This document shows, in pieces, positions 1 to 11,295 of a DNA stretch of 64,000 bases. Where the stretch lies: positions 1,984,001 through 2,048,000 of the forward strand of contig JAHLMK010000005.1 in the NCBI GenBank assembly GCA_019915135.1. The letters run 5' to 3'. Below the pieces are notes generated by a model. That model was not told the origin of the DNA and ran no database searches. It saw nothing but the letters and a program-made list of their open reading frames with translations. Origin of the DNA: Strobilurus pachycystidiatus (taxonomy: Eukaryota; Basidiomycota; Agaricomycetes; Agaricales; Physalacriaceae). The translations under genes and the position numbers were made by a program. The stretch's first letter is position 1. Every line of letters starts with the position of its first letter.

Positions 1-369
1 TTGACGTGCGTATCACATCACACGAGCCACTCTTAGTGAGTGGTCACCAAGATGCTAGATTCAACTGATACATCTCGTGAGTGGTCAAAAAGTTGTTGTA
101 TACAACTCCCAAGGGATCCCTGTCCTCTCCACCATCGGCGGTCCATATTGTCTGAGCAAGAAAAGACATTGAAACCAATTGATTACCAGACAGGAGGGGA
201 GCTTACGCATTGCAGGCGACGGAGTGTGAAGTCTCTGACACAACCACCCACTCCATGGATTTTCGGCCTCTTGAACCTCCAAGAATGGATGTATAGCGCG
301 TCTAGAGACTCTGAAGAGACACGATACTCAATAGTCTTGAGTGATGGTGAGGACCAGATATATAATCAA
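1..369. other. No supported gene
   Basis: Only overlapping short open frames without splice logic or recognisable motifs. I see nothing that can be supported here; it is the 3' flank of the minus-strand F-box gene that ends at 370. Confidence 0.5.
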
Positions 370-779
370 TCACTGGGTACTCACATTGCGTTTCTGTGCT
401 AAGATGCGGATTGACGGTGTAGCCACCAATGCGTCAAAGTCCCCTTTGTTGAAAGCAACAGTAGGGGTGTTCAGAACCCGCAGCTCCTTCTGAGAAGTAA
501 CAAAGGACATCAAAGGCCCGGTCGCGTCGGCCGGACAAGGTTGATCATTGTCAGCAATTATGCCCAAGACCTGTAGAGTACCATTCGGTGCTACCAAGCT
601 GATCCATTCGAAGATCTCCCGATACTCGTCACTCCTGAGAGCACTGCCTTGGTAGCGCACAATGAGACGCTCCAAGTCGAGTGAGGGAAGAGACGTGTCC
701 GGAGGTACTGTAGTGTCAAAGTCATCGCAAAATACGTCCAAGGAACGAAGCGCTGGCGTAGATGTGAGAAGAGTGAGTA

Positions 780-1807
780 CACCGGGGGCATTCGCCACCT
801 CGTTCCGAAAGGAACGAGTCAGACTCGTCCTAACGTCACCTGAACGGCACCTGGCAAATACCTGGCATTCTGCCAGCTTACGTAATCCAGTGACAACAGA
901 TGTTTGCGGGCCGGAGGACCTCACACCTTGACGCGCGTTCTGCTCTCCCTCTGACCTGGAAAGCGGTCCGCCAAGTTGTTATCTGTGAAGACCGACATAC
1001 ATACCGCTGTTTGCAGGGTCCACACTGAAGAATGTGAACGAGGCGCGATAGGAGTCAGAGGACTTGCCGCCCCACATGAAGCCCTTATTCTCTCCTGAAT
1101 ACAAGCTGGTGGGGTCGTCGCAGTCAATGGCACTGTAATTCCTGATACAACGTCAACTTGCGCTTCATCTTCCACAGCCGGTCCTTCAGCCACGTCTCCA
1201 CCTGCGACAAAATACTCTCCATCCGCGCCAAGATTGCGCCATCTGACTCGCCACCCCATTGATCATCTCCTCCATCCCGACGGGAAGGAACAAAAAGGAA
1301 GTGTTTGAGGATGTCTGGGTGTGTATGAGAGATGGCAAAGTAAGGAGGAGAGGAGAGTCCGAATTATCTGCGTCATGGCGATACTGACTGCAATGGGATA
1401 TACATCCAAGCGAGGAATTTTAGCCGACCAGGGAATGTAGTAGCACCCCAAATTGGAATGAAATGAAGTTGCAAGAGAACGAGACAAAGTTGGGATAGAA
1501 CGAGAACTAAACAGGATAAAATAGTAGGGAATGCAACGCACTCGACTCCGTGGTCTCGTCTTGCTCACACCACCTTGACCGTGTGCATCCTTTTCTTCTA
1601 TCCTTTGTTCTTCTCCCTGATCCTCATCCGTTTGTCCTTCCTGCTAGTGTCGTCCGTCCCTCTTCGCGTGTGTGGTGCAAGTCCCGCCAGTTGTCACAGG
1701 ATTACATAAGAGGGCAGGATTCCAGGTTTTCACCAGGTGCCGTTCAGGTGCCGTTAGGACGAGTCTGACTCGTTCCTTTCGGAACGAGGTGGCGAATGCC
1801 CCCGGTG
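780..1807. mobile_element. 1,028-bp TIR DNA transposon (CACTA-like, non-autonomous)
   Basis: The first ~120 bp (780-900) and the last ~118 bp (1690-1807) are inverted copies of each other, nearly identical over the outer 70 bp, beginning CACCGGGGGCATTCGCC. The element is flanked by GTA on both sides (777-779 and 1808-1810), a 3-bp target duplication. The arms contain small palindromes such as ACGAGTCAGACTCGT. The interior has no transposase-sized frame, so it would need transposase from elsewhere. A 3-bp duplication and CAC.. ends fit the CACTA/EnSpm group best, but PIF/Harbinger-like or another group cannot be excluded. Confidence 0.85.
1690..1807 (-). repeat. Right terminal inverted repeat of the CACTA-like element
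   Basis: Reverse complement of 780-900 with scattered differences beyond the first 60 bp (e.g. an extra GCACCTG-type unit). Ends at G1807, followed by the GTA target duplication. Confidence 0.88.
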
Positions 1808-2638
1808 GTAACTGATCCCCTCTCACATCATGATACTGCCCGGGCCCAAGTGTGAGCGTCGTGAGGGCGGGCAGTGCATGTATAAACCTCCCAGGAGACA
1901 CTAAGATGTCCAGCGTAGTCCAAGGGCTCATGTCTATACCATTGCGATCAAGGAAATCCCACGACGCCGATCCTAACAATACGTGCCGCAGCTGATGCAT
2001 CTCTCCAATTTCTGGAAGATCGTCTTGAGATACGTTATAGAAGATCCGCAGAAGCCGGAGGGCCTTGCAGAGTTTCAACTGCGGTGCGACATTTTTCCAT
2101 ACCGAGGAGGGAAAAGAGGGAAAGGGACAAGGAGGCTGGCCGGGGTACGCCGACCCGCGGTGGCGAAATCCATCGAGGCGGAGACTGAGGGTGTTTAGGT
2201 TGGGAAGGATGGATAAGATGTGTGTAGATGGAAGATCGTCCGACAATACGTCGAAGGGACGTGCATAGCCTGTTCAGTGACCTTGTTAGTAATGTCTACA
2301 AACCTCGCCAACGGGATACGTACAAACAAGTTCGATTGCCTGTACGTACTGTCGCAGGCGAGGCTGGTTGTCCAGCGTTGTCAGTGCGCTATGCAAAATC
2401 TATATTGAAAGATGTCGGTACGACAGCCCTCTCAAACATCATAATCATGTCGTTGACCGACCTTTCCATCCTTGTTGGCGCGATAATGTAATCGGACACG
2501 TCTGTACAGGCTCTCCTGCGCAGCATCCAAGAAGAGGCGATTAGTTAGACAAGCCGCATACAAGGCACCATGGTCGTCCACAAGGTATTTGCAGAGGAGA
2601 GCTAAGACGTCAAATGGTATTATTGTGGTGATGTCCAT

Positions 2639-3134
2639 TGACCAAGCTGGAGGATTGTAATCAGATTCAAGATTGTAATTGTCGCTGGATTGTCACCGTG
2701 ATCAAGGGTATGCGCACCTCGGTCCGCTATGGTCTTTTCCTCTGTTTAACGTTCAGCGTTCATCACCGGCCTATGGGACGGAGACTTGCTTCCCGCAACC
2801 GTGCGGTGTACTCTCAAGTCGGGATTGCACCCTCGTTCCTCAGCATCATCAATCAAGTGATCCAGTAAACCGTCCAGTCCTACCCGGTAGGTTGAACCAT
2901 TGACTGGTAGCCTATCAGTCCCCATACTTAATAGTAGTACTGGCCCGCCTTTGATCTAGATCACTGCGTGCACGGTGCGTCTACCCTATCTAACGTGTCG
3001 CTAATACGCATCAGCCAACTCAAATTAGGTTCAAGCTGAATCTTCCGAGATATATACAAATGCGCGGTACAAAAAAGTAGCGAGGTGGTTTCGAAAGCAA
3101 TATGAAAGCATAATATGAGGGTGCGCGGTATATC
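2639..3134. other. Intergenic, no supported gene
   Basis: Lies between the start of the F-box gene and the stop of the AAA-ATPase-like gene, both on the minus strand. It should hold the F-box gene promoter. No convincing coding frame is visible. Confidence 0.5.
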
Positions 3135-4138
3135 CTACTCCTCGTCCGAGTCACTGTCCAGTAGTGGCAGCTTGTCGTAGTCACCATGTTGCCCAGTCCG
3201 CTTCCATAGGAGCGCAAGGACTGTCTTCATGGAGTATTCGACATGTGTACCAGAGCGGTAAACATCCTGGCCAGCTTCTACTTGCGCAATAACCTCCGAT
3301 TCGACCTCCTCATCGCGCAAGACTTCGTGTGCGAGCTCTATGATCTCAGCCATCGAGAATCCAAAGGCGCCCCGGACGGCTGGCTTATCCGAAATGTCGC
3401 ATGCGATGAGTGAGAAGGGATCGAAATCATCAGACTTGGTCCAGGGTGGCTCTTCCGAGGCGGGGCGTCCAACTAGAATGCCACCGACGATGCGATGATT
3501 CTTCAGCGCATCCAACATGGGATACACGAGGGATGAATGGATTGCGCTCTTGATTTTGCCCACATTGTGAGGTTCCGAGTGAATGAGCGGGTAATTGAAA
3601 TCTTCGATGAAGACCAAGACCCGGTTTTGCCTGTCCACCTCGGCAATGAGGTCCTAGCGGGTAGAGATCAGTGAAGAATCCCAAGCAGAAGATACGTAAC
3701 CCTCACTAAAATCGCATTGAAGGTCCCGCGTGAAGATGGGCACATGTAGTGTTCGACAGTCTCTAGCGTAATGCCAAGTATGTCCCGATAACGCGAAAGA
3801 AAGATCCGAAGTTCGTCGTTCATATATTCATTGAACGTGGCGGAGAGATCGCCCGTCATGTCAGCGAATGCCTCACGCATACCAACCCAGAGAACAAGAC
3901 TCTCTCCTTGGAATGAAACAGGGTATTCAGTGGGAATGGGAGGCCCGTAGAGATAGCGAGCGAGGGAGTCGTGGTTAGGGTCATGGACGAACACGCAGGC
4001 ATTGACAAAGGTCGACAAGCCGTGTCCTGCGGGCCGACGAACCATACCCAATTTTCCTTTCAGAGGTACTCTCGGGCATAGCGCATACAGAAAGCGCAAC
4101 TTGTCGACCCATACAGTCCCGGGGACTGTACCAAATTG
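3135..4138 (-). CDS. AAA-ATPase-like domain protein (5' end unresolved)
   Basis: Two exons are clear: 4138-3707 and 3653-3135, joined across a 53-nt GT-AG intron (3706-3654) in phase 0. The frame has the layout of the AAA-ATPase-like (PF09820-type) family: a VDKLRFLYAL segment like the family's 'y-VDKT-f' start, then VRRPAGHGLSTF in the P-loop position, and VLVFIEDFNYPL like the Walker B 'LIDEYD.P' segment. The P-loop lysine and the Walker B acidic pair are not canonical, so ATP hydrolysis is doubtful. The C-terminus is acidic (DSDSDEE). An acceptor at 4139-4141 (CAG) implies at least one upstream exon, possibly ending near 4230 with ..SAVDTAK, but I could not fix it. Family assignment is by motif reading only. 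Confidence 0.55.
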
Positions 4139-4934
4139 CTGAAAGCCGGTATCAATCGGCGTTTGTCGCGTTCGCTATGGAACTTGGCTTAGATTGCTAC
4201 TTCCATGTTCCTATATCATAAAATACCTTGGCGGTGTCCACGGCGGATCGGAAAAGATGATGAGAGATTGGAATTGGTGGCGAGTAATACAGCGGACAGT
4301 CGTCCAGGCGCGTTTGTTCTGGATTGGGCACGTGGCGCGGTTCAAGTTCAACAGTGCCTGAGGCCATTGATACTGAGGGAGAACGAGTCTTCCGACAAAG
4401 AACCTTTGCAGAGTATGCGACACAATTGGTTGTACAAGATCGAAGTCTTGCCATATGAAAATTTCTCTCGCCCGCGATGTCTGGTAGGGAGCTTCGTAGG
4501 AGATGTCAGATCACTGGCAACCATAATGGGTTGAAAGGTTGTTGCCTGTACCTTTCACTGCGCGTCAAAATTCAGACCAGACGTGTACAAGGGCAAATGT
4601 GAGTAAAAGAACCCACTGCCCATGGCAGCAATGATGGACAAAGAGTGGACAAAGGCAAGGACGTATTACTATTCAATCCCCGCCGCCCACCCTGTACGCC
4701 ACCCTCGGTGTATAAGTATGACCTATTGACTGGCGAGAGCTGCTCCGCTGTACTACGATGCGGACCTGCAGCAGTTTTTCACTTATTACTTCATATATAT
4801 GTACCACACTCATCGCTCGACAAAAGATTGCATAGTACAGATGTGCAAGCGAGTGAATGTAGCTAACAAGTCCAGTCAACCGTCTGGGGGTCAAGAGAGA
4901 CCCTCTCAGCGTGGTATGCTGATTCCGAATTGCG
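4139..4934. other. Possible upstream exon(s) plus unassigned sequence
   Basis: Minus-strand frames around 4200-4450 may hold the first exon of the AAA-ATPase-like gene. The rest shows only short overlapping frames; nothing else can be supported. Confidence 0.3.
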
Positions 4935-5275
4935 TCAGGGATAGGAGATCAGCGGTTCTGGTGTACTTATTGAGGGGCGGGAGAAAAATCCGACACTCGG
5001 TGAGCACAAAGAATGGTGAGCAGTAGTCCCAGGCAGAGTTGCAAAAAGTCTGAGAATCAAATTGTTCATCGTGCACAGAACGTGACGCTCGAGCCGCTGC
5101 GTCGTTCTGCCACGGATGAGCAGGCCTCGGATGTTGTATCCAAGCGAAAACATGGCATCAATTGACTTGAAGTACGGGGAGGTACAACACAAAGGAAAGT
5201 CCGAAGTCGTGTCCATGATAGAGGAGCCGAGATTGGGAAGACCGAAGAGTATTCGCAGAATATAGGGTGCGTCAA
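4935..5275 (-). pseudogene. Possible LRR-type coding remnant
   Basis: One minus-strand frame reads like a leucine-rich F-box family fragment (YILRILFGLPNLGSS) and continues for about 110 residues, but I find no F-box, no clear start and no consistent splice sites. A decayed paralogue of the neighbouring F-box genes is possible; chance is not excluded. Confidence 0.25.
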
Positions 5276-5601
5276 GAGGAAAAAAGTTCAGGACCTGGCG
5301 ATGCAGTAGCTGCAGATGTGGTATGCGTCCGCGGCAAAGGACATCGAAGGAAAATTGGGTGCAAGTCAGCTAAGCGCCTCGCCGGTGGTAGTCTCGACCG
5401 TGTGGTTTACCATGAGCGGTACGCAGCGTTATTGTTGTCATTTCCGGTTGTACTTGAAAGACAGCGATCTAGTAGGGAATCATTAGACGAGAAGCGATGG
5501 AATTCGGAAGGTTGGCTGTGATCGCGCACCTGACTACTCACAAGGACGACAGATCTGCCTTCATGTCCTGAGGGATCCACGGAGCCTCAGATTTTTCCTG
5601 G

Positions 5602-6420
5602 GTGGAGGTCAACGACGCGACGCGTTTGAGCGCATGGACGAAAGAGGAAGAGAGCCGACAGCGGACCGGGGTACACACTCCTTGCGCAATGACATCCACA
5701 GGACATCCAATGATCCATCAGCGTGGTATAGTTCTCCCTCCAACCGCCACCCTCCTCTCCAAGACATGCTACCGCGCACTAATCTTTTTTGCTGGGGTGT
5801 ACGGGCCCCCAACGTCCTCATGTCGACCTCTTCCCAAGCACCCAGAATGAACATTGCGTGCGTACCCGTCACCCCCACAGTGTTTGAACAGGTATGTTCA
5901 TATTTGAACTTGCCACTGACAATCTAAAGGCTTCGGTTCGCTAATTGACAAGGACTTACAGACGTCGACACTCCCACCAAGAGTTTCTTGGATCCGGCTC
6001 ACGCTCGCGGACGAGGGTTGGCGACTTGATATTCAAGTCCCGTCGTGCTTGGCTTCTACTCTTCGTTCTATCATGCTCATGCTCTTCGTACCTTCCGTCC
6101 CGCACCTACTTAGCGAGGTGCAATGCAACCATTTACTTTCGAGCCGAGGGATTCAACGGACCCGAACATCATTTGATTTCCTTGTCAGGTAAAAAAGAAT
6201 GAGACGGAATAGCATCCAGGACCAGGAGGGCAGACCGCTGTGGTATGCCTCCACGTTATAACTGAAATTTGACAGGCTTCAACGGGAGATGGAAGCGACT
6301 TCGGCTTCTAAAAAAACTCTGTTCCGCTTGTCGGATTGTGAACAGGACATCCTGGGCCGTCGTGTCATCCTGCTACAGTTGAGTCGATTTGCCTGGCTTC
6401 TCAATCACTGGGTTGGATAG
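5602..6420 (+). other. Possible multi-exon coding remnant, function unknown
   Basis: A frame ending ..TPTVFEQ at ~5890 can be spliced (intron ~5891-5961, GTATGT..ACAG) to a frame starting TSTLPPRVSWIRLTLADEGW. That can be spliced again (GTAAAA..TGACAG, ~6190-6275) to LQREMEATSASKKTLFRLSD, which ends at a stop at ~6420 inside a copy of the palindromic repeat. Splice signals are good but the protein resembles nothing I know and the start is unclear. Confidence 0.25.
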
Positions 6421-6837
6421 CGATGCTCACTCAAATGTCACGACATTCGAAAAAAAAGCATGGTTCCAGAGCATGATGCACAGACCGTCCGTTGCGAGAT
6501 CTTGCCACAAGTTGCCACCTATCAAAAGACGCACTGATATCTGCGATACTAGGAAATTGAATGAAGATATTGCTAGTGGCTAGATGATTGTCCAAGGACT
6601 GGCACGACGTCGCTTCGACTTCCTCACTGTCAGTGTCAGGTAAAAGTTTCGCAATACACTCGGACTCTACTCGTACATCGAGGAGGGTAACCGGTGTGAT
6701 ATGCCGCCTCCACACTGTATATGAAGGCCGCAAGGATAGTAATGAAGACGGAGATTATCGTTCGCGTTGAAAAACCCTTAACGGCCGAAATACGCAAGTG
6801 AGGGGTTTCTTTCGAAGCAGGCCAAGTAAAACGAAGG

Positions 6838-6982
6838 TAAAAAAATCTTTTTGGTTCTCGGACATTCACCCATTGTGGACAGGACATCCAGTTGTGTCAT
6901 CCTGCCACGGTTAAGGTGAGTCGCCGTGGCTTTTGAACCGCTGGCACACGCCGCACGCTGGACAGCAATTCCTACTCATATT
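6838..6982 (+). repeat. 145-bp direct repeat, copy 1
   Basis: Identical by eye to 7115-7259, 277 bp downstream. Starts at a T followed by seven A's and contains a member of the palindromic repeat family (TGTGGACAGGACATCC...TGTCATCCTGCCACG). Confidence 0.9.
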
Positions 6983-7114
6983 AAACCTTCACTCCTTCGA
7001 AACCTCCCTCGCTAAGGCCGGTCGTTCGGACGTTCACTCGACGCACTCTGTCGAGTCCTCGCTTCGCTCGCACTCTCCATCGCGGCGTCTCGCTCCGCCC
7101 TCTCTCCCTCTCTC

Positions 7115-7259
7115 TAAAAAAATCTTTTTGGTTCTCGGACATTCACCCATTGTGGACAGGACATCCAGTTGTGTCATCCTGCCACGGTTAAGGTGAGTCG
7201 CCGTGGCTTTTGAACCGCTGGCACACGCCGCACGCTGGACAGCAATTCCTACTCATATT
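7115..7259 (+). repeat. 145-bp direct repeat, copy 2
   Basis: Second copy of 6838-6982. The 132 bp between the copies is C/T-rich (many CTC and TCGC runs) and unlike its surroundings. The arrangement looks like a recent tandem duplication or the footprint of an insertion. Confidence 0.9.
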
Positions 7260-8840
7260 GGCCGGGGACAGGACCTCACCGTGACAACAACTGAAAAAAT
7301 ACGGCCCAATCCAAGAAGCATCATGCACAGACCCGTTGTGAGATCCTGCCATGGACACAACCCACTCAAACAAGTCTATAATCCGCGCATGATACGAAAC
7401 TCATCTACTGGGACCTGACCTGAATCCAGATCGTCCCCAGAAAAGGAGACTACCTCGTATTTTGAGACGCAGATCCACGGCGTGAGGAGTCAAACGTTCG
7501 CCTCAGGATGGAACGGAAGGTGAGGCCGAGTCCACAAAAAGCAAAATATTGATATCTATACACGTCACAACCTATTGTCTCTTCTTTAGCTCGTAGAAGA
7601 CAGGTGTTAGCAATCAGAAGACACTGATAAAAGGTATCGTGAGACAAACATGAAAGCCTACCTAAGTGAGGCGCGGACCAGTAGGGGACACGTCCACGCC
7701 CATAATCGCGCGATAGATGGTACAGTACCGGTTGGGTTACACGCCGATGGTGGGGAAGGAAGGTGGTGTCAACGGAGTATCAGAAAGTCAAAATGGACGT
7801 AGCCTGGACTTAGGGGAGGGGTCAACATCGATGTCTCCAGTTCATCAACATTTTCTTGATCCGACGTAGAAGCCGGTCCCAAGCCGGCCTGAGCCGACCA
7901 CGAGCTCTGGGGAGGGATGTTGCTAGCTGGGAGGACCGTAATGTGTCGGTGTAGCCGTGTGTGTGAAAATGGGCTGAGCACCTGAGCGCTGTTGGTAGGG
8001 GTGTGGGAAGCAAAGTACGCGTTGGTTGGCCCAGCAGGTGTCGTGAGGTATAGTATGGGGAATACGCGACGTGGGGAAAGGAAATTCTTGCACGGATCTC
8101 ATCTCTTGACCGTCCGAGTCAGATATGAGTGCACTCGGCTCATTGATTGGTGTAGTATGAGTTGTACCGAAGTCAAGAAAGATCTTGCACAGATTACATG
8201 CTGTGTCACTAGGTATTACTCATAAGCCAGAGACGGCAACTCGGCCGAGCTGTCAAAAATTTGATGACAGGGAGACGTCGATGTGACCCCCTCCCCTACG
8301 TCCAGGCTCTATACGAGAGAACGACTGTCTTCGCTCGTACTAGAGCCGGGTTAACCAGGCTAAAATGGACGGTACAGACGTACGGCGTAGAACGAAGTAG
8401 TACATAATAGCCATCGCCGATCGGGAACGGAACCAGTTTTCATTCTGGATCTCCCGTACTCGACTCGGAATTCTCACACCGTGCACACATTCAGAAGACA
8501 AGTGTAGACGAAAAAGGTTCAGATATTGCATATGCATTGAAGACGGCACACCGATTGGGTATCTGTCCATGGTGGGAGACAAAAGAAGCTGAATCGCGAA
8601 AAGAACGAGCGGCGGTGGGTATTCAATAAAAAATCAAGGTCAGGCCTGCGTACGTCGTCGTGAGCACGTTACGCGTGAGGTATGTGTCCACATGTAGGGT
8701 GGGAAGGGGGAGGGGATGTGGTTGGCCAGGGCGTTCAATTGGCGTGCCAGGTGGAAGAGTACCGTATACCAATAGACGGTCATGACGTACGCGGAGGACG
8801 GATCAACCTTTTCCTTTCACCACTAGTGCTGTGTTGGTTT
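7260..8840. other. No supported gene
   Basis: Contains a diverged relative of the upstream repeat near 7290-7360 (ATGCACAGACC..TGTGAGATCCTGCCA, also seen at 6478-6520) but no convincing coding region on either strand. Confidence 0.5.
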
Positions 8841-9355
8841 GTTATTTAACAGGTTATTTAACTGAAGGTGCCAACCACCGCCATGTTAGATATGTGAGGC
8901 ATGTTTTTAATGGTTATTTAACACATATATAACATGACGTAATCATACAGGCCTACCATGCTTCCAGCGGTGAGACATGGCCCTGAACTACAGTGGTGTG
9001 CTCTGTAGCTTGTATGGCCCGAGCCTTGGCAACTTTTGAGGACAGAGCTTGCTGAAAGACTAAGACTGATCTCGGTGCGGAAGGACTTAGGACATAGCTG
9101 ACCCGATCCGGCCAATTCTGTGCCGCGATGGTGCCGCTCACGCGTGTAATTGTGACCATAGCCATCTGAATTTATCGCATCAAAGGTTGCTCTCACTTCC
9201 GCCATAGAAAATGGAGCTTCTGTGCCCAGAGGCCCTATGAGAGCTGCATCCGCGCCATTCCAAATAACACATAAATAACATGCATTTTTGGGGCCTCCAA
9301 GTTAAATATGTTAATAACACGTTAATAACATGTTATAAATCACATGTTAAATAAC
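8841..9355. mobile_element. ~515-bp TIR element (MITE-like)
   Basis: The left end begins GTTATTTAACAGGTTATTTA; the reverse complement of the right end begins GTTATTTAACATGTGATTTA. Both ends carry several further TTAAATAAC or TTAATAACA-type motifs. No target duplication is obvious and the interior encodes nothing recognisable, so the superfamily is open. It ends 73 bp before the ATG of the F-box gene at 9429 and must overlap its promoter. Confidence 0.6.
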
Positions 9356-9428
9356 ATTGCATTACCTACACTGCACTATTCACCACGTCGTCTGTTCCGC
9401 CCGAAGGCGTCTGCTGGCTGCTTGCGAA

Positions 9429-11033
9429 ATGAACGTGCCATCGCCCCCGCCCTCTTATCCAACATACAAGGACTTTCCGTCAACCGGTCCACTGACGACG
9501 CGAATCTCCGAGCTCCTCCTGACCAATGACCCCCCCTCTGCATCCGAACGCGCGGATCTCTCCGCCATAGTTCACACCGCGCCATCCATCCTCGCAGACC
9601 TCTCCCACCAAATCGCGTACCTCCAAAACCAGCGCGACGAAATCGACTCCTACTTCCGCAACGCGTCGACGATCCTCCATCCCGTCCGGCTCACCCCCGA
9701 TGACGTCCTCCTCCACATATTCGGCTACCTTCAACTTGACGACAGGTCGGAAACGACGGACACGACGCAGGGGATCTGGCCTGCATCGCAGGTCTGCAGG
9801 CAGTGGCGCGCCCTGCTCGTCAACCACGCCCGGTTCTGGTCCAGGATCCGCATCAACTTCCGTCCCTTGGCCCGGACCCAGCTCTCCTGCACCATGTTCC
9901 GCCTCGCTGTCGCCCTGCATAGGGCGCACGGGAAGGCCCTGCATGTCGAGCTCCAAGTTCCCAGCGCCACACCGCTATGGGGCTCGCCGGAGGAATCGAT
10001 CATGTACATGCTCATCCCCACCGCGTCGTCCTGGAAGACCCTCAAAGTCTCCATGTCCTGGGAGGATTTCGGCTGCCTGCGCAGCACGCATGGGCTGCTC
10101 GCCGTGCTCGAGGAGGTCGAGCTCGAGATCACCGCCCCAGGTAGCCCGGACTTGATCGCGGGGCAGGACAAGCAGGAGATGTTCTCCATCGCCCCCAGGC
10201 TTCGCCGATTTACGGCCTATACGCCCCGGGAGTCGCAGTTTCATCTCCCGGCCTTGTTCGACGCACCCTGGCACCAGATCACCCACTACATGGAGAAAGG
10301 CGGTCTGGAGGCGCGGATGCTGCAGGGGATGCCTCAGGACTTTTCCAGTGTAACTCACCTGTCGTTGATGGGTTGCTCCGGTAGCGTCGAGGAGCTCTGG
10401 ACATCAATATCGGCTGTGACTTTGCCGAGCGTTATCCACCTGACGTTGGGTGAAGTCGATGTACGAGATGGTGCGCTTCGTAACATGTTCGCACATCTCA
10501 AGGTGCCGCAACTGCGTGCTTTGACCTTGGTTTACGAAGCCAAGAGCAACGCTAACGGCTCCGGCGCGCGTATCCTCTTTCCCGCCCTCACAGAAGACTC
10601 CACTCCACTCCTCGAAGAAGTCGAACTGCGCTGCAGCATGATAAGGTCTCCTTCCGCACTCACAGACGACGAGTTCCTGTCATTCGCCGCTTCCCTCCCC
10701 CTCTCCGTGCGGACAATCAAAATGCGCATCCGCGCCATGCCCATCCATCTCCTCGGGCTCTTGAAAGTCCCCTCCCTGGTTCCCCACCTCACGCATTTCG
10801 ACGTCCGCGGGACGACCTCCACCAATTCGCATTACTGCCTCCTGGAGATATGCGAGGCGAGGAAGGATGCGCTGAGGGAGCTCAGGATCAATCAGCAGCT
10901 GCGATTTTCTAGCTTGAACGACGCGGCGGAACGGTGGCGGAGGGTTTTGGAAGGTGGGCTGGCGGTTCGGTATGGGCCGCGGTTAGATCCATTTGATGGT
11001 GTTACAAGGCGCAGGCTGTTTGACGATGCGTGA
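9429..11033 (+). CDS. F-box domain protein (534 aa, single exon)
   Basis: The chosen ATG at 9429 begins MNVPSPPPSYPTYKDFPS; the frame is open further upstream, but that part is the transposon end. An N-terminal helical segment (residues ~50-80, SHQIAYLQNQRDEIDSYF, a short coiled coil typical of this group) is followed by an F-box at ~88-140 (LTPDDVLLHIFGYL ... VCRQWRALLVNHARFWSRI). The rest (~400 aa) is LRR-like with irregular leucine spacing. This is the common Agaricomycete F-box architecture: a likely SCF adaptor whose C-terminal part selects substrates. Substrate unknown. The gene is GC-rich and uninterrupted, unlike the broken F-box gene at 370-2638. Confidence 0.88.
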   Translation: MNVPSPPPSYPTYKDFPSTGPLTTRISELLLTNDPPSASERADLSAIVHTAPSILADLSHQIAYLQNQRDEIDSYFRNASTILHPVRLTPDDVLLHIFGYLQLDDRSETTDTTQGIWPASQVCRQWRALLVNHARFWSRIRINFRPLARTQLSCTMFRLAVALHRAHGKALHVELQVPSATPLWGSPEESIMYMLIPTASSWKTLKVSMSWEDFGCLRSTHGLLAVLEEVELEITAPGSPDLIAGQDKQEMFSIAPRLRRFTAYTPRESQFHLPALFDAPWHQITHYMEKGGLEARMLQGMPQDFSSVTHLSLMGCSGSVEELWTSISAVTLPSVIHLTLGEVDVRDGALRNMFAHLKVPQLRALTLVYEAKSNANGSGARILFPALTEDSTPLLEEVELRCSMIRSPSALTDDEFLSFAASLPLSVRTIKMRIRAMPIHLLGLLKVPSLVPHLTHFDVRGTTSTNSHYCLLEICEARKDALRELRINQQLRFSSLNDAAERWRRVLEGGLAVRYGPRLDPFDGVTRRRLFDDA

Positions 11034-11295
11034 GGTATCAAGTCGGTTTGTCTCGATGAACTTTGTGCACTTTACACGAAGGAAAAGCTATGTGAAAGGC
11101 AACATTGGTGTATGTCGAGATATCGCCGGCCTGGGATACTTGACCGACTCGCTCACACTCATGATCATCGAAATGTCTCCGAGACATTTCCAACTAGTAA
11201 GTACTCACAATTATATGTACCCTGATATTAATAACCATGGTAAATATTGATCGTGCTACTACTCGGACTTGACACCGTACTACCACCATTACTTG
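11034..11295. promoter_or_regulatory. Intergenic between two F-box genes
   Basis: A 262-bp spacer between the stop of one + strand F-box gene and the ATG of the next. It must carry the 3' end of the first and the promoter of the second; no specific motif is supported. Confidence 0.4.

Larger units (their letters stand above)
370..2638 (-). pseudogene. F-box/LRR protein gene disrupted by a TIR transposon
   Basis: Exon 1 (2638-2462) starts at an ATG and encodes an F-box (starts MDITTIIPFDVLALLC, then YLVDDHGALYAACLTNRL). Intron 1 is 2461-2400 (donor GTCGGT, slightly unusual), exon 2 2399-2324, intron 2 2323-2270 (branch CTAAC), then a long LRR-like exon with repeated L..LPNL patterns. At 1808 the exon runs into a TIR element and resumes at 776, ending at the stop at 370. 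Removing the element and one 3-bp target duplication gives an uninterrupted 374-codon frame (177+76+462+407 nt). F-box proteins are usually substrate adaptors of SCF ubiquitin ligases; this family is large and variable in Agaricomycetes. The present allele should give a protein truncated in or soon after the element. Exons and frame are seen directly; loss of function is inferred. Confidence 0.75.

Noticed and set aside
9480..10358. Minus-strand frames of 127-158 codons opposite the F-box gene
   Set aside because: Antisense shadows of a GC-rich coding exon.
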